Origin: Pontederia crassipes
Lineage: Eukaryota > Streptophyta > Magnoliopsida > Commelinales > Pontederiaceae
NCBI GenBank assembly: GCA_030549335.1
Contig: CM060196.1
Location: forward strand, 5,905,501 to 5,969,500
Direction: 5' to 3'
Length of the DNA stretch: 64,000 nt
Shown: positions 35,732 to 48,359 of the stretch, piece after piece
Numbering within the stretch: position 1 is the stretch's first letter
Layout of the letters: every line of letters starts with the position of its first letter
Position numbers and translations under genes: made by a program
The notes under the pieces: generated by a model
What the model was told of the DNA's origin: nothing
The model's input: only the letters and a program-made list of their open reading frames with translations
Database searches by the model: none

Positions 35732-38700
35732 TGCTTCAATCCGGAGGACAATTACGCACCAACTGATCAGTTAATCTATGCACTTAATTAATTCCCTGTG
35801 AAAACTATAAACAAGCAATGTGTCAGGCCAGACGATTGCAAGTAGAAACACCAATCGGAGTGTGGCAAGCGCAATTATTTTATAAATTACAAGTGTGGTT
35901 GGTGGATCAATCAATTATCCGTGGATTATTACAACTAATATATTTGTGTGGTTCATGGATCGTGGCAAACACAAAACCTATTTATATATTCCTATATACA
36001 TATGCATATAGAGCATGCATATAGATAGAGGGTGAGTGATGCATGGTTCTTGTGCTATACACGTAAAGAAAGTTCAGAAAAAAAATGAAGTTATAACAAG
36101 TGGTTATTGCATCCGCTGCTATTTTTCCTTCGTTAAACAATAACATCAGTTATATAATCTCCATTTTTTTATTTATATTGAACAACTTTATGATTCTGTG
36201 ATTCCATATGACATTTTCGAGTTTAATACCAAAGTGTTTGAATGCATGAATAGAGCTAGAGATTCCATTTAAGCTAACTAATATATAAAGGAGGGCACTG
36301 AATATATTGCACGGACTATAATAAGTCAGATTGTATGTGTTACCGTTCATTAAAATCTTATTTATATGATAAATCGATCGACCTACCATTCAATGTAATA
36401 TACTCGAGCATATAAGCATGCAGTATACTTATTTTACTCTATATAAAATATATGCAATGACAACAAACCTAGCTATATAAGGAAGAAGATTGGATCACAG
36501 CAACTATATAATATATTTCTAATTTAGTCAGGGGCAAATTTTCGAATAAAAACAAAATTAAAATAATGGAATAACCAACATTTAACGGTGGTTTAATTAG
36601 ACTAGCTATACACGTGCATTATAAAAGCTATGCATTGAAGAAATAAAACGGTCTATATACATGTATTTTGTGCATCAACATAGCGCAGTAATGTACCATT
36701 GTAGCTCGATCAACATGAATGTTAACGAAACAAGATGTGCATGCATCTAATCGCAGCATTATAACTACATATTTGCATTCATTAAGAACTGACAGAGATA
36801 TGAACAAGCCAAAATGACATACTGCTTCAAGGTTGACAACAAGCTTATTGCAGAGGGGACTTGAGAAAGATGTTGTCTACAGCTGAAGCTGGACGGTATA
36901 TATATACGCAAACGGCAAAGGCAAGGATAGATTGGGACACAAGGTCTTCACTAGCTATATCTAGTTATATACACAATCAATTAATAAAGAAGAAGCTGCT
37001 CCCTGGATCGATGTGACACTTGATAATTGTTGTTCCGGTGATTGACGACTTAGCTCAACTAATTAGACAAAGATGGTCACCACGTTAGCGTGAGGGTGCA
37101 AACTGAAGATCAAGGGCGATACGTCCCAAGTCCTACTGTCCAATGGAATGTATCGAGGTTTTCAAAATGATTAACTTATTTCATGGCCATGTCATTGATC
37201 GAATCAGATAGGATTTAGGAAAGTATAGTTAGACAGGCTCTTGAACAACTCGTACAATAACTTTCTTTTATTCCTGAACTCGGGCATCAAAGTATTGCTT
37301 GACCTAAGAAAAGAAAAGGATATATTTGTCTATTATATATACAAAAACATTACATTTTTATGCTTGTATTTGTGCAACATCACTGTCCGCCCATCAAAAT
37401 TGCAATTACTAAGGCAATAAGAATATGGTGGTGTGTCTATTCATAAATTAGTTCAATTTTCATTGTGAAACTTGTGTGCAAGAAAATTGCAGTTGCTAAA
37501 AAAATTACGACGCTCGACAACTGACGTTCGACTGCATCAATCATCTATATAGATATCTTCCGTCACTTCGTCGTGTGCTTCAAAATTCATTAATTTACTT
37601 CTCTTTAAACAAAGAACTAGAATTTTGAGAATGTTAGAAAAAGAGGAAGAAGGAGATCACGCAAATATAAAAGAACATATAAGATTTACGATATTTATAT
37701 TAAATTGGACTACGTTTTCGGATGACTCTTTTTTTATGGAATAATGATTATTACAATGATGTAAAATAATCTAATCGTGATGAAATTTATATAAAAAATT
37801 TTAATATAAAATAGGAAATAAAAATCCTAAAATTATCTAGATTTTGGGCACTCCGCCCCTGTGCTCCCCCGAGTTCGCTGTCCGAGCAATGAAACCTGTA
37901 AGGACGGATGGGTTCGTCGTCCCTTTGTTGAAACATTTGACAAGCATAGGGGTTCATATAGAATTACAACTACATTCATATTCACAAAGGAACAGCTTAA
38001 CATTATTAACACAGAGGAACAACTAGTAGACGTAAAATGTAAAAATAATCATTTGACTAGTGTTCATCGTTTGAGAGGAACAACTAGTGATCTCAAAAAC
38101 ATTAATTTGCTGAAGAGTTCAACGTTAAATAGAAGGAGGACGTACGTACCACTTCCAATTAGCAGCATTCACATTCTATAATATAGGATTTTCTTTAGTA
38201 TTTGCACAAAAGTTTCTTTATGCTCAACGCTTTCTAATTGGTTAGCACATACATCCTTGTCGAAAGCATCACCGAATATATAAATTAATTTGCCGTAGAC
38301 TGATTAAGAAGGTCCATCTTATTCTTGTAAACTAGCATTAGGGCATATATTAATAGAAATATATAAGAAGCGTTTGTCAGTACCAGGATCAAGCTGTAAT
38401 GAGCTCATAATATATTTAATTAAAATTTATTTAATGTAGTTCATGCTGTAAGATAAATCGTAACATTGTGATGTAGATTCCTTTCGCCAGGTTAATCTTT
38501 GTGTTGCATGGGGTTTTTGGAGGGTTTGGTCATCGCAACAAGAAGTTGTCACTTGCAATATTGCTTAAAATTTCTGTTCCGTTTGTTGCCAAAGAAAAGG
38601 ATAAATTTACGAAATAGAATCTTTCCACTGGAGTGGAATGACGGGGACATAGCAGCTAATACGAGATACTTAAGAAATATATACCTTATGACATTAAGTT

Positions 38701-39326
38701 AGACCTACAAGTTCCTACCGGAACAAAAAGTTTGACCCACAAGTTGGCAATCAAGTAGGAACTTGCTTTTTAATTGTTAAGTGACGACATTAGTTGGCGT
38801 TGCTCGGTCAGAGGAAGGTGCAACTATATATGCAATGATATATTCAGCACGATGAGACATAGTTTGACGCATTTAACTAAACAGTCTTACTAAAAACATA
38901 AGTTGGTAGACTTGAAATTAAAAGTGCATTGATGATCGAACCTGTGTATATGTATCTTTAAAAAAGATGGGTTTCTTGCGATTCTTTTTTTCACAATTTG
39001 GGAGTTAAATGTCATTCATGTCTTCCAGACAACTTCAAAACTGTGGAAAGATTTGAATCAAACTCGACTCATTAATGTTAGATTTGATATCACTTTTCGT
39101 AAATTATAGTCCTAATATATAATTTATATAAATCTTCGAACTCTATTAACAAAAATAAATGCTAGCACTACAGTGGCATATTTATTATAATACCTAATAT
39201 TCAAAGTTCAAATACAAAAGGTAAAAAAGTTATTATGTATTAATCCGTTGTGTTCTTAAGTGACCGAAATGCTCGCCCACATGCAATTAACGACGCTAAA
39301 ATGCTCTATTAGAATACCATCTCAAT
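35732..39326. other. Intergenic DNA upstream of LPR gene 2
   Basis: No gene supported in 3.6 kb. The proximal part must hold the LPR gene 2 promoter. The sequence is AT-rich with repeated ATAT words; frames near 37844-38181 and 38499-38702 have no domains. Confidence 0.4.
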
Positions 39327-39609
39327 TCTAGAGATGGTCACCCAATTTATAGAGTGGTCCTAATAAGGTTTGATGTCGATGGCGAAGGCCAGAACGTCCT
39401 CCTGCTCTTGTTCCTTATGCGAGCCTGGTTGATGCAGGTGACCTTGGGGGAGGAGGGATCTCCTGACTCCCCATTGTGGCCCTTCTGCTCGCGGCCGCCG
39501 TCGAGTGACCCGCGCTCTTGTTGCAGGAGACAAAGATGGGGTTAGACCGGACAATTGCAGCTGCTACCAAGGAATTGAGCGAGGCCAGGAGAAGCAGGAA
39601 GAAAAGGGA

Positions 39610-41012
39610 TATTTAATGACCAACTATTAATGTCGAGATAAAAAAATAATCATTAAAAATAATCAATAGTGGTAAGAAAAAAATATGGACATTATTAAGC
39701 ATATTATTAGCCAAAGAAAAAATTGCTCATATCAAAAAAGTAAATTCTAGTCGTTAAAAGTGATTATTAATGATTATTAAATTTTGTTGTCATTAATTAT
39801 TTATAAATTAAGATCAAGTATGCATGTAATTAATATTTTATTTGGCGAGAACTAAACATTTTCCTCCACTAATTTCTCAGGCAACATTAATTTTAAAAAA
39901 TAAAGTAGTTTATGCATTTGGTTAACTTAATTACATGTGACAAAATCCAATAGAAAGAAAAAAAAAATCATTATAAATCTAATAGAATTTCTCCTAATTT
40001 TTTTATAAAATTCAATAGAAAAATCCAAATTATTAGTGTTTTATAAATTTAAATGCCATAAAATGAGGGGGGAAATGTGTATATAAAATAGTTTAACATT
40101 CATAAATTAAATAAATAAAAAAAATGAATTATTAAAAAATTTACAATAGAAAGTTACACTATAATATAAAAAAGTAAAGACAAAATTTAGTTATTAAATA
40201 AGTATAACAAAAAAAAAATATGTACAAGTGAATAGTCCCACATTAAAGATACGAAAAAAGTAAAACCAACACATCCTCTATAAAATGGGCCTCAGAAATA
40301 GACAATGGGCCAACACAAATCTTTAAAAATAAAATTTTTAACTTAACCGGTTCACTACCGGTTTTGGTCGGTTCTATCCGGTTTTAATCGATTCTTGACC
40401 GATTTGAAATGGTTCAATCCTCACTCCGGTTTTAGGGGTGATTCAGGACCATTTTAGTGATCGATCGATTGGTCGGTCCGGACTAGTTGAACCGGCCGAT
40501 CCAATCTGATCTAGTTGGATCGGTTGGTCCGGTCGTGACAACATTGATTTTAATGATCGGATTATTTTTTGTCATTGATGACTAATGACGACGGGATTAC
40601 TAGCCGTTAAAGATTATCAATGACAAAGATATTTTCAGCCATTAATATATTCGACGACCAACTAAATGATCCTTATATAGTTTTAACAATCGGATTATTT
40701 ATGACCGTTGATGACTTTTAACGACAGAATTACTAGTCGTTGAAGATTATCAACGATAAAGATATTTCTAGCCATTAATATATTCGATGACTAACTAAAT
40801 GGTCCTTATATAGTTTTAACGATTAGATTATTTTTGGTCGTTGATGACTTTTAATGGCCGACACATTTAAGCCATCGTTATTGACGTTTAATGATGACAT
40901 ATATAATGACGGGTGACGACGGAAAATGTCAGTCGCTAATGACCAATAACGATGAGAATTTAAATATTAACGACCAGATTTTCCTTCTCTAATGATGTAT
41001 TTTCTTGTATTG
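39610..41012. mobile_element. Nested CACTA-like segment with 133-bp tandem repeats
   Basis: The right end TTTTCTTGTATTG at 41012 is one base off the TTTTCTTGTAGTG terminus of CACTA elements. Dense AACGAC/GTCGTT words on both sides are typical subterminal repeats. Units of exactly 133 bases begin at 40548, 40681 and 40814. The left terminus is not recognisable, so the start is approximate. Confidence 0.45.
40548..40870. repeat. 133-bp tandem repeat, about 2.4 units
   Basis: Each unit begins TTTTAA(T/C)(G/A)AT(C/T)(G/A)GATTATTT and includes GATATTT, TAGCCATTAATATATTCGA and CCTTATATAG. Spacing is 133 bases between consecutive starts. Confidence 0.8.
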
Positions 41013-41480
41013 TCCCTGCTTGAGCTCGACCCGAAGATGGGTCTGGTTGGCTTCATCATGGTTGGACATCCAGCACGATTAGATTTGGAGCTTTTTTACA
41101 GTGAACTCAAAGGAAAGCAGCGGAGGAGGCGGAGAGCGAGTAATGGGAAGCAAAGGAGAGGAGGCAACATTACAACAATGGGGACCAAGGGCGCACACTT
41201 ACAACTAGAAATCGTCGACGTCAACGCCACTGTCAACTTCTCAGACGTACTCCTCGTTGGCTCCAACTTGCTCCTGGTGAGAACCAATGGTCGTTGCGAT
41301 TCTGACCGCATGGCTTTGTCATCATCCTTCTTCTCATCTTCATCGTCCTCCCCGTTCATCACGATTTTTGCCATGACTGTTGACTCCAAAGTCTCTCACT
41401 CCTCGTTGGGTGTCACGATACCAAGATCTCTTCTTCTTCTCCTCATTTTTCTCTAATGTATCCTCCAGGTTCACGACTTC

Positions 41481-41820
41481 TTCTGCTTCATCGTCGTCAA
41501 TTCGAGCACGGGGAGAGAGGAGATGGAAAATCACACGGTGGTGATGGCAAATGCCCAGTTATGCAACACCGAGTGGCACTACATCATAAGCGGCATCACC
41601 CTTCTTCTGCTCCATCGTCATCAAGTCGAGCTCAAGGATAGAGAGATGGAGAATTGCACGGTGGTGAAGGCTGACACCTAGTTATAAAGCATCAAGCGAC
41701 ACTACATTCACCTCCCTTCTTTTCCTCTGTTGTCGTCAAGTCGATCTCGTACTACCAGTAGAAGGCCGAGATGGACATGCAGGTAATGACATGGAGGCTG
41801 ACAGGTTAGACAACATGGTG
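41481..41820. repeat. Diverged tandem repeat, period about 120 bp, three units
   Basis: Units start near 41481 (TTCTGCTTCATCGTCGTCAA), 41604 (TTCTGCTCCATCGTCATCAA) and 41721 (TTTCCTCTGTTGTCGTCAAG). Each continues with a GAGATGGA block and an ACTACAT block. It creates open frames that are not genes. Confidence 0.65.
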
Positions 41821-42140
41821 TCCAGATGCGTTAACTGGTAAACGGGTATGGTCGCGACTAAAAAAATCACAAAGTTGGATGACCTTCTTGTTACAAATCA
41901 AAGTCGGATGACCTTACTGGGAATACCCTATAAGTTGAGTAACCATCTCTGAAACTTACTCGTTATTTTTTCGGTACATGAATTCAAGCGTTGGGATCTT
42001 TTGGGTGACTTCAGAGAACGAGGTTTGCCCCTGCTCCTATGGGGATGCGGTGGCCATAGTCCTCTGCTCTTGGGTGACTTCGGCGAACAAGGTGAGGAAG
42101 CAACAATTCACACTTCTTCCCATGCAGGTGTCGGTATCAG

Positions 42141-43163
42141 AGGTAAAATTATACGATTAGTCCCTCAACTTTGATTCATTTTCAAATTAGTCCCCCAACT
42201 TCAATTTGTAACTAGAACGTTCATCGTCTTTTATTTTCTTGCATGATTAGTCCTCTTGACTAGTGATAGTGGATTTCTTAGTTGCCTTGCGTACATGGCC
42301 GATACGTGAGTCATTTTTCTTTCATCCACGTCATTTAACGCTAGCAAATCGGGTAAATTACATGAATCATCCCCCAACTTTGATGCGATTTCTAAACAGT
42401 CTCCCAACTTTGATATTATTGCACGATTCATTCACTTGACCGGTAAGAAATAGTCATCCGATTATTTTGTTGACGTAATGTAATAAATATAATAAATTTT
42501 TTTAACTAGTTGACATTACACAATAAAAAATATTATAAAAATTTAAGGGCGCGGACGAGCTGACAGATAGAGGGGTGTCGGCCCCCTCTCTAAGCTCACC
42601 CTTTGGTGAGCTGGCATAGGGGGCGCCGGCCCCCCTCTCCAAGCTCGCCCACTAGCGAGCTTCGCATCAGGGATGCCAACGGCCCCTCACGAGCTCGTCG
42701 GCGTCTCTGTCATTTTTTTATTTTATTAATTTTTATAATATTTTATTAATATTATATTATTTTTTATTGTGTCATGTCAATAAGTTAATTTTTTATTATA
42801 TTTTATTACACCATGTCAGCAAGATAATCGGAAGACTATTTTTTACTAATCAAGTGGATGAATCGTGCAATAATATCAAATTGAGGGATCGTTTAGAAAT
42901 CGACTCAAAGTTGGGGGACGATCCGTGTAATTTACTCGATTTGTTAGCGTTAAATTACGTGAATGATTTAAATGATGTGGATGAAAGAGAAACAACTTAC
43001 GTGTCGGTCACAAACGCGAGGCAATCGGGAAGCCTACTATCACCGGTCAAGAAGACTAATCGTGCAAGAAAATAAAATACGAGGGACGTTCTGATTATAA
43101 ATTAAAGTTGGGGATCAATTTAAAAACGACTCAAAGTTGAACTACTCAAAGTGTAATTTACCT
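42141..43163. mobile_element. Foldback Mutator-like element, copy 2
   Basis: Same family as 548-1641: left end AGGTAAAATTATACGATTAG and reverse complement of the right end AGGTAAATTACACTTTGAGT, followed by the shared outer block (CAACTTCAATTTGTAACTAG) and the same nested inner inverted blocks (ATGAATCATCCCCCAACTTT). The GC-rich core at 42545-42705 differs from that of copy 1. The flanking 9-mers CGGTATCAG and TGGTATGGG agree only partly, so this copy is probably older or its ends have changed. Confidence 0.7.
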
Positions 43164-43185
43164 TGGTATGGGAGCTAGAGAGGGG

Positions 43186-43300
43186 GATTGAGCAGTTGAA
43201 TCCTACCTTGCTCGAAGAGCGTGTCGATGATGATTTAAACTTATTTCCACGTAGGGCTTGAGCGATTGAATCCTCCCTTGCTCGAAGAGCTCTCTTCGGT
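43186..43300. repeat. Short direct duplication, period about 70 bp
   Basis: GATTGAGCAGTTGAATCCTA at 43186 recurs as GCTTGAGCGATTGAATCCTC at 43256, both followed by CTTGCTCGAAGAG. Confidence 0.7.
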
Positions 43301-43328
43301 GGTGATCAATTCCATCGGCCGACCATTC

Positions 43329-43796
43329 TTATCCAGCTATCTCCGCTGAAGTCAAAGGCGAAGTCGAACTATCGATCGTGCTCTGGTCGTCATCATCGTG
43401 GTTGGCAGGACAACCGACGTGAGACTTGGGCGTACCGTACATCTCCTCCCCATCGAAAGAACGCGGACAACGAGGGGCTCCAAGACTTATGGCTCGGGCT
43501 GCTGTCTCCGAGCGACAAGGAGTTGAAGTGAGCGTAGATGGCCTTGGCTCATGTAGGACCTCACCGGATAGATAGATGAAGGAAGAATACAAAGAGCTCA
43601 TAGGCAAAGTTGGGAGGTAGTAAGATAAGTGTGACACGTCCTCAAGGATGTACCCATAGCTCCCTTCCTCGGTCTTCACCTCATGCAGCACAACATTCCC
43701 TATCCTCCAAGGGGACCTCATCGGCCTAGGATCTCTGGGGCCAGCGGCCTCGTCCGCTCGCCATAGTATCTTGAGACATGCGAACGAGTTGTTCAT
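43329..43796 (-). pseudogene. Possible phosphofructokinase gene fragment
   Basis: A 155-codon minus-strand frame contains GSYGYILEDVSHLSYYLP at 43664-43602. This closely resembles the N-terminal region of plant cytosolic ATP-dependent 6-phosphofructokinases, where the family reads GYVLEDVPHLSDYLP. The catalytic domain that should follow is missing; the frame continues with unrelated Ser/Thr- and Asp-rich sequence. The fragment lies directly beside a foldback element, so transposon capture is plausible. It could also be a chance similarity over 20 residues. No complete gene is present here. Confidence 0.4.
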
Positions 43797-46224
43797 ATTG
43801 AAGAAACATCGCGAGTTTGGCGATTCACAATCATCCGGCAGAACGCCCGTCAGCCTGAACCAAGAGGGAATGCTGCTCAGCGTTACAAGGTGAACCTGCT
43901 ATGCAATGGCATCGTGGTATGATCCCTTCCGACGGTTCACGCCTGATGGAAGCAACATCTGCCCAGCATGATTCTGAAAGTTCTATGAACTCCATACGTG
44001 GCCTTTGTTCTTATATTTTTTTCTTCTCTATTTTCATTTTCTCCATAGAAGAAACAAGCAATAACCAGCACATATATAAATCAAATATAAACAAAACATA
44101 ATATTTTTTTAATGTCAGATCGTCGAAACAATTACGTTTAGATTGATTATGGAACTCGACTAATTTAATGTACCCGAATATGATTATAACGAGCCAGATT
44201 TTCAAAGGATTTCTTTTACTTTTATAAATGATCGAGCTTCAGATATTGCTCAAACGATTACTTCATTCCGACCAACCTCGTTGGTGCTTAATATTATGAA
44301 ATCTTACTTCTCGCATGGTATGAAATATGGATACGTGCATTCACGTGGGGACTGGATGAACAATTCTCATGCGCCTAATAAGGGTTGATTTGACTTTAGT
44401 TGATATAAAATAATTTGATAAGTTAAAGTATTGATAAATATTTTATTAATTAAAATATATTTTTAAAAATAAATAATTATACGTTTGAATAAAATTATTT
44501 ATATTAATAATTAATTACAATTAACTGATTTATTTTTTTAGAACAAATAATCACCTAGTAAATTTGATATTTTCTTATATGAAAATTTTTAAAATGACTT
44601 AAAAGCTATTTGTAAGTTGTAAGCTTAACTAAAAGACGCCTACGCTGAATTAAATGCTTTTTCAGTCCTCCGTACTGATTAAATCGTGCTACTTGTTCAA
44701 TTTGGTGGAGAGTGTAATAATTTCTATGTTCAATTCTGCGTCCCAACATTTTTATACTGTTGTCTTCTTCATTTATTATTATTTATTTTTCCTTATTATG
44801 CTTTTCTTTCGTTCTTATTTTTTAAAAAACATTTAATGGTATTTTCATTTATTATTATTTTTTAATATGATAAATTTTAGTATAGATTTAGCACCAATAT
44901 CCTTAAGTTTAAATATCTTTTAATTTCATCATGGCATTCACAATATTTGTTGACTACTAAACTTTTGATTTTATATACTTTAGTTTATGATGCAATGTAT
45001 TATTTTCTAAATCTTATATCTAGATTAAATTGTTAAAATTGGTTATATGTCATTTTTGTGGATTTAAAGTAACATGGTCACATTTCGTTTTTTTTTAAAA
45101 AAAAATACTTTTCTTATAAATGTACTGGTCGTAGGGTATTTTTTGTGTTTTCTTAATTAGCTATCATTAGGTTTATTTTGACTTTTGATTATTATATTTA
45201 TTTTTAGGTAAACTATGTGATTGTGAACCAGATGGAAAAAAATCATACTCTTAGGAAACGTTACCATCTGTTTTTTTATCTTATTGTATATATTTTCAAA
45301 ATTAGTTAAGCATATTTAAATTAGGGTGCCTACTCTATCATATTAGTAGTAGATATTTTTTTATTTAATAAAAATAGAATGAAAACTTTAAAAATTAGTG
45401 ATTTTTATTCTTTATTATTTGTTTATTAATTTTTTGTAATGCTTTCATTTATATTTTTAGGCTTTTCATGAAAAAATTTATAATTCTATATGTTGATTTT
45501 TTCTTTATTTCTTGGTTAATATAATTGAACCCATATTTCCAATGCGACCGTGGCACATTCCATCTTGCTAAAATCCTCAATAGATTACAACATGAAAGGC
45601 ATTTTTATTGTGACTAAAAATAATTTAATTAGACACATTTTTTTAATTTATCTTTGCCATATAATTTTTTTATTTCTAATCATGATCCATATTTTTAATT
45701 ATAATTCTATATGGCATTTTTAATTTATCTTTGCCATATTTTTAAGAACCCATATTTTTAATTTATTGTGCTTGCATATTGAATATTAAAATTTAAGAAC
45801 AAACTCTAGTTGTCAATTAAATTTAAAACATGTGGACTGCTTTTGATCATAAACTCCATGTAATCCTTCTTTAGTTTGCAGGAATAACAGAAATGCCAAT
45901 AAGCTCCATTAGAATTTTGGTTGAAAATATTACATGACTATTCCACGTTATTATTACATTTGTTTGTTTTTTTATCCATTACCTTTAAAATTTTGTGATA
46001 ATTGTAGTGGAAAATATTATATGTGAGAATAATAAACCAAAGAGTTTAATATTTGTCTATTCTAAGAATGTAGTGGACAATCGTAAAATGAAAAATATTA
46101 TAATTTTTTAACAAATCTTGAAAGGCGGTTAAAAGCATCATCGATCTGCTCACATAGTCACATTGCAGCGTTGGACTTTATCTTTTTTTTCTAAATGCTT
46201 CACATGATTTTAGACTTTTGTGTA

Positions 46225-46322
46225 ATCCTTCATCATTTTTTTTTTCTTCCATGTAACTCCCGTATGACCTTTATGTAACCCCTTCATCATTTTTTTCTCT
46301 TTCCTGTAACTCTCATATGACC
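46225..46322. repeat. Two-copy tandem duplication, period about 55-60 bp
   Basis: CTTCATCATTTTTTT, CCTGTAACTC/CATGTAACTC and TATGACC occur twice in the same order. Confidence 0.6.
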
Positions 46323-47328
46323 CATCCAATTAACATTTACTTAATGTTAATAAATATATTATGAATGAATTAAAAAATATTTTTAGACTTGAAGAAGTCT
46401 TTTCTAAAGTAAGATAATATATATGATATGACTCTTCCACTTTTAATTTATACATTGAAAAATATTTGCTCAAAATTATTTTACTCTCTTCCATATAAAA
46501 AATTTCATGCTTAAGGTCCTTCTCTCCTTTCTCTATCATTTTTTTTCTTTTTTTCTCCTTTTTTTACATGCGTTTAAGTTATTGGATGCACTATTTAACA
46601 TATATGGTGAGAGAAGTTGATGGAAGATGAAGAGAAATTTTTGTAGTTAATGTAAATGACTTAACATACCACATATTAACATTCAATGTCTTATAAAACT
46701 CTCACGCCAGCATTCATATTATCATTTAAGTTTCATAGTGCACTTACTGGAATAAATGACTTATGGACTCCCATGTGATGAAAACAGATAGACCTTTCAC
46801 TCTTTCCACATAAATCCTTGGACAACATTTTGATCATAAGACAACAACTGAGAGATATATATGACTATATGAGGCATATATAAAGAAACATAAGCCATGC
46901 TAGAGAAGGAGAGCTGCAAAGGCGTTGATGGTGGTCATGCACTTCGTAAGGAGTCTTTCTACCCAAATGCACGTTCTGGCTCAAGTCTAGAGTGTATAGT
47001 TTAATAAAGTCAAAATTCACGAGAAAAAAAAAACATAGATTTCTAAAACAAATTGAGTTTTAATCGAACTGTCAATAATAAAAAAAATTATGCTGATTTA
47101 TAAGTAATATCTACAACTGAATCTAAAATAATCTTAAAAATATTATAACAATTTTTAGATAAGAATACTAAATAACTAAAATTTTCATGTCTATCTTATA
47201 TTAGTCTCCCTAACTTTGAACTTTGTAAATCTAATTTATAATAGTTTTGTATTCTTTCTTTACCTATCAGAAGAATTATTTGAAGCACATAAATTTCGGA
47301 CTAGTACCAAATAAGAGAATATTCTTAT

Positions 47329-47397
47329 AGACTTGTCTTGAAAATGTAATGTGTATATATATATATATATATATATAGACTTGTCTTGAAAATGTAA

Positions 47398-47441
<44 letters not shown>
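47329..47441. repeat. Duplicated unit with two (AT)n microsatellites
   Basis: AGACTTGTCTTGAAAATGTA followed by an AT run occurs twice, 48 bases apart. The second AT run is about 39 bases, the first about 24. Confidence 0.85.
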
Positions 47442-47444
<3 letters not shown>

Positions 47445-48359
47445 GTCAAACATCTCACATCAATATGAAGTATTTGGAACAATTTTGTTTTGTCAATTGG
47501 AAAAATTATCATCAATACTTTATCCATTTTTTAAAATAAATTTATCTTTTATGCTAAAAAATAAAATGCATATTTATCATATCTTCAATGTTTTGATGGA
47601 TCATAATATTTTCAACAATTTTTGCAACTCTTTAATTGGAGGTCACAAGTGATTTTTTTACAAGACTACACATATTTTGAAATAATTTTAGATATTTGAT
47701 TTATTTTGTTCTTGAAGCATTGTTCAACCTTCCCAATCAAATTCTTAATGTTTTCCAAATGAATTTAGACTTATTGTATTAAATTTATCTCTTTTGTTAA
47801 CGATTATGTGATTATTGTTAACGATTATGTGATTGCCCGACAAGATGGAGGTAGAAACTGTTTTTGCATTAATTTTTTTCAATTTTCTCTGGGTTTGAAG
47901 ATGTTGCTTCGATCCGACAACCTGATCAAAGTCTTGTCCTCTTTTCACTAAGCTAATGTTTTGGCTCAAAATTTATTTTCAACTAATTTGACTTGTTGAG
48001 ATTACGAAAAATCTCAATAATAAAAGGAACGGTCAGTCTCAGATATAAAGTCTAAAATTTTATATTGTGAAAGTAATCAATAAATGAACGTTACACTAAT
48101 AATAATACAATAATAACAACGATGATAACGACGATGACGACGATAATAATAATAATAATATGGATTCTTAAATATAAATATCATTGAAGAATGAGTAAAA
48201 AAATTATTGTACAATATTCATTACTATTTAGAGATGACATGACTTGTTATTATTTTCTAGTTGGTTGAAAAAATACTTTATTGTCTAAATGAAACAAGTT
48301 ACTCATAGGTTCATAATCCAAAGGCTGATAAGTTAGGGTACAAGGTGTCCCTCAATTAA

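Larger units (their letters stand above)
39327..41957. mobile_element. Composite element with Mutator-like inverted ends and nested CACTA DNA
   Basis: The left side reads AGAGATGGTCACCCAATTTA (39331 on) and the reverse complement of the right side reads AGAGATGGTTACTCAACTTA, continuing as an inverted pair for about 45 bases. Inside are gene-like GC-rich scraps (39380-39600 and 41000-41820) and a CACTA-type segment. Exact ends and target duplication could not be fixed, so limits are approximate. The mixture of short gene-like pieces between inverted ends is reminiscent of Pack-MULEs, but no parent gene was recognised. Confidence 0.45.
43800..48356. other. AT-rich intergenic DNA, 4.5 kb
   Basis: No gene supported. 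It holds small local duplications (near 45652 and 45722, and at 46225-46322) and an AT microsatellite at 47329-47441. Confidence 0.4.

Noticed and set aside
42131..42142. GGTATCAGAG resembling a retrotransposon primer binding site
   Set aside because: It lies in the flank of a foldback element, with no LTR before it and no gag-pol after it.
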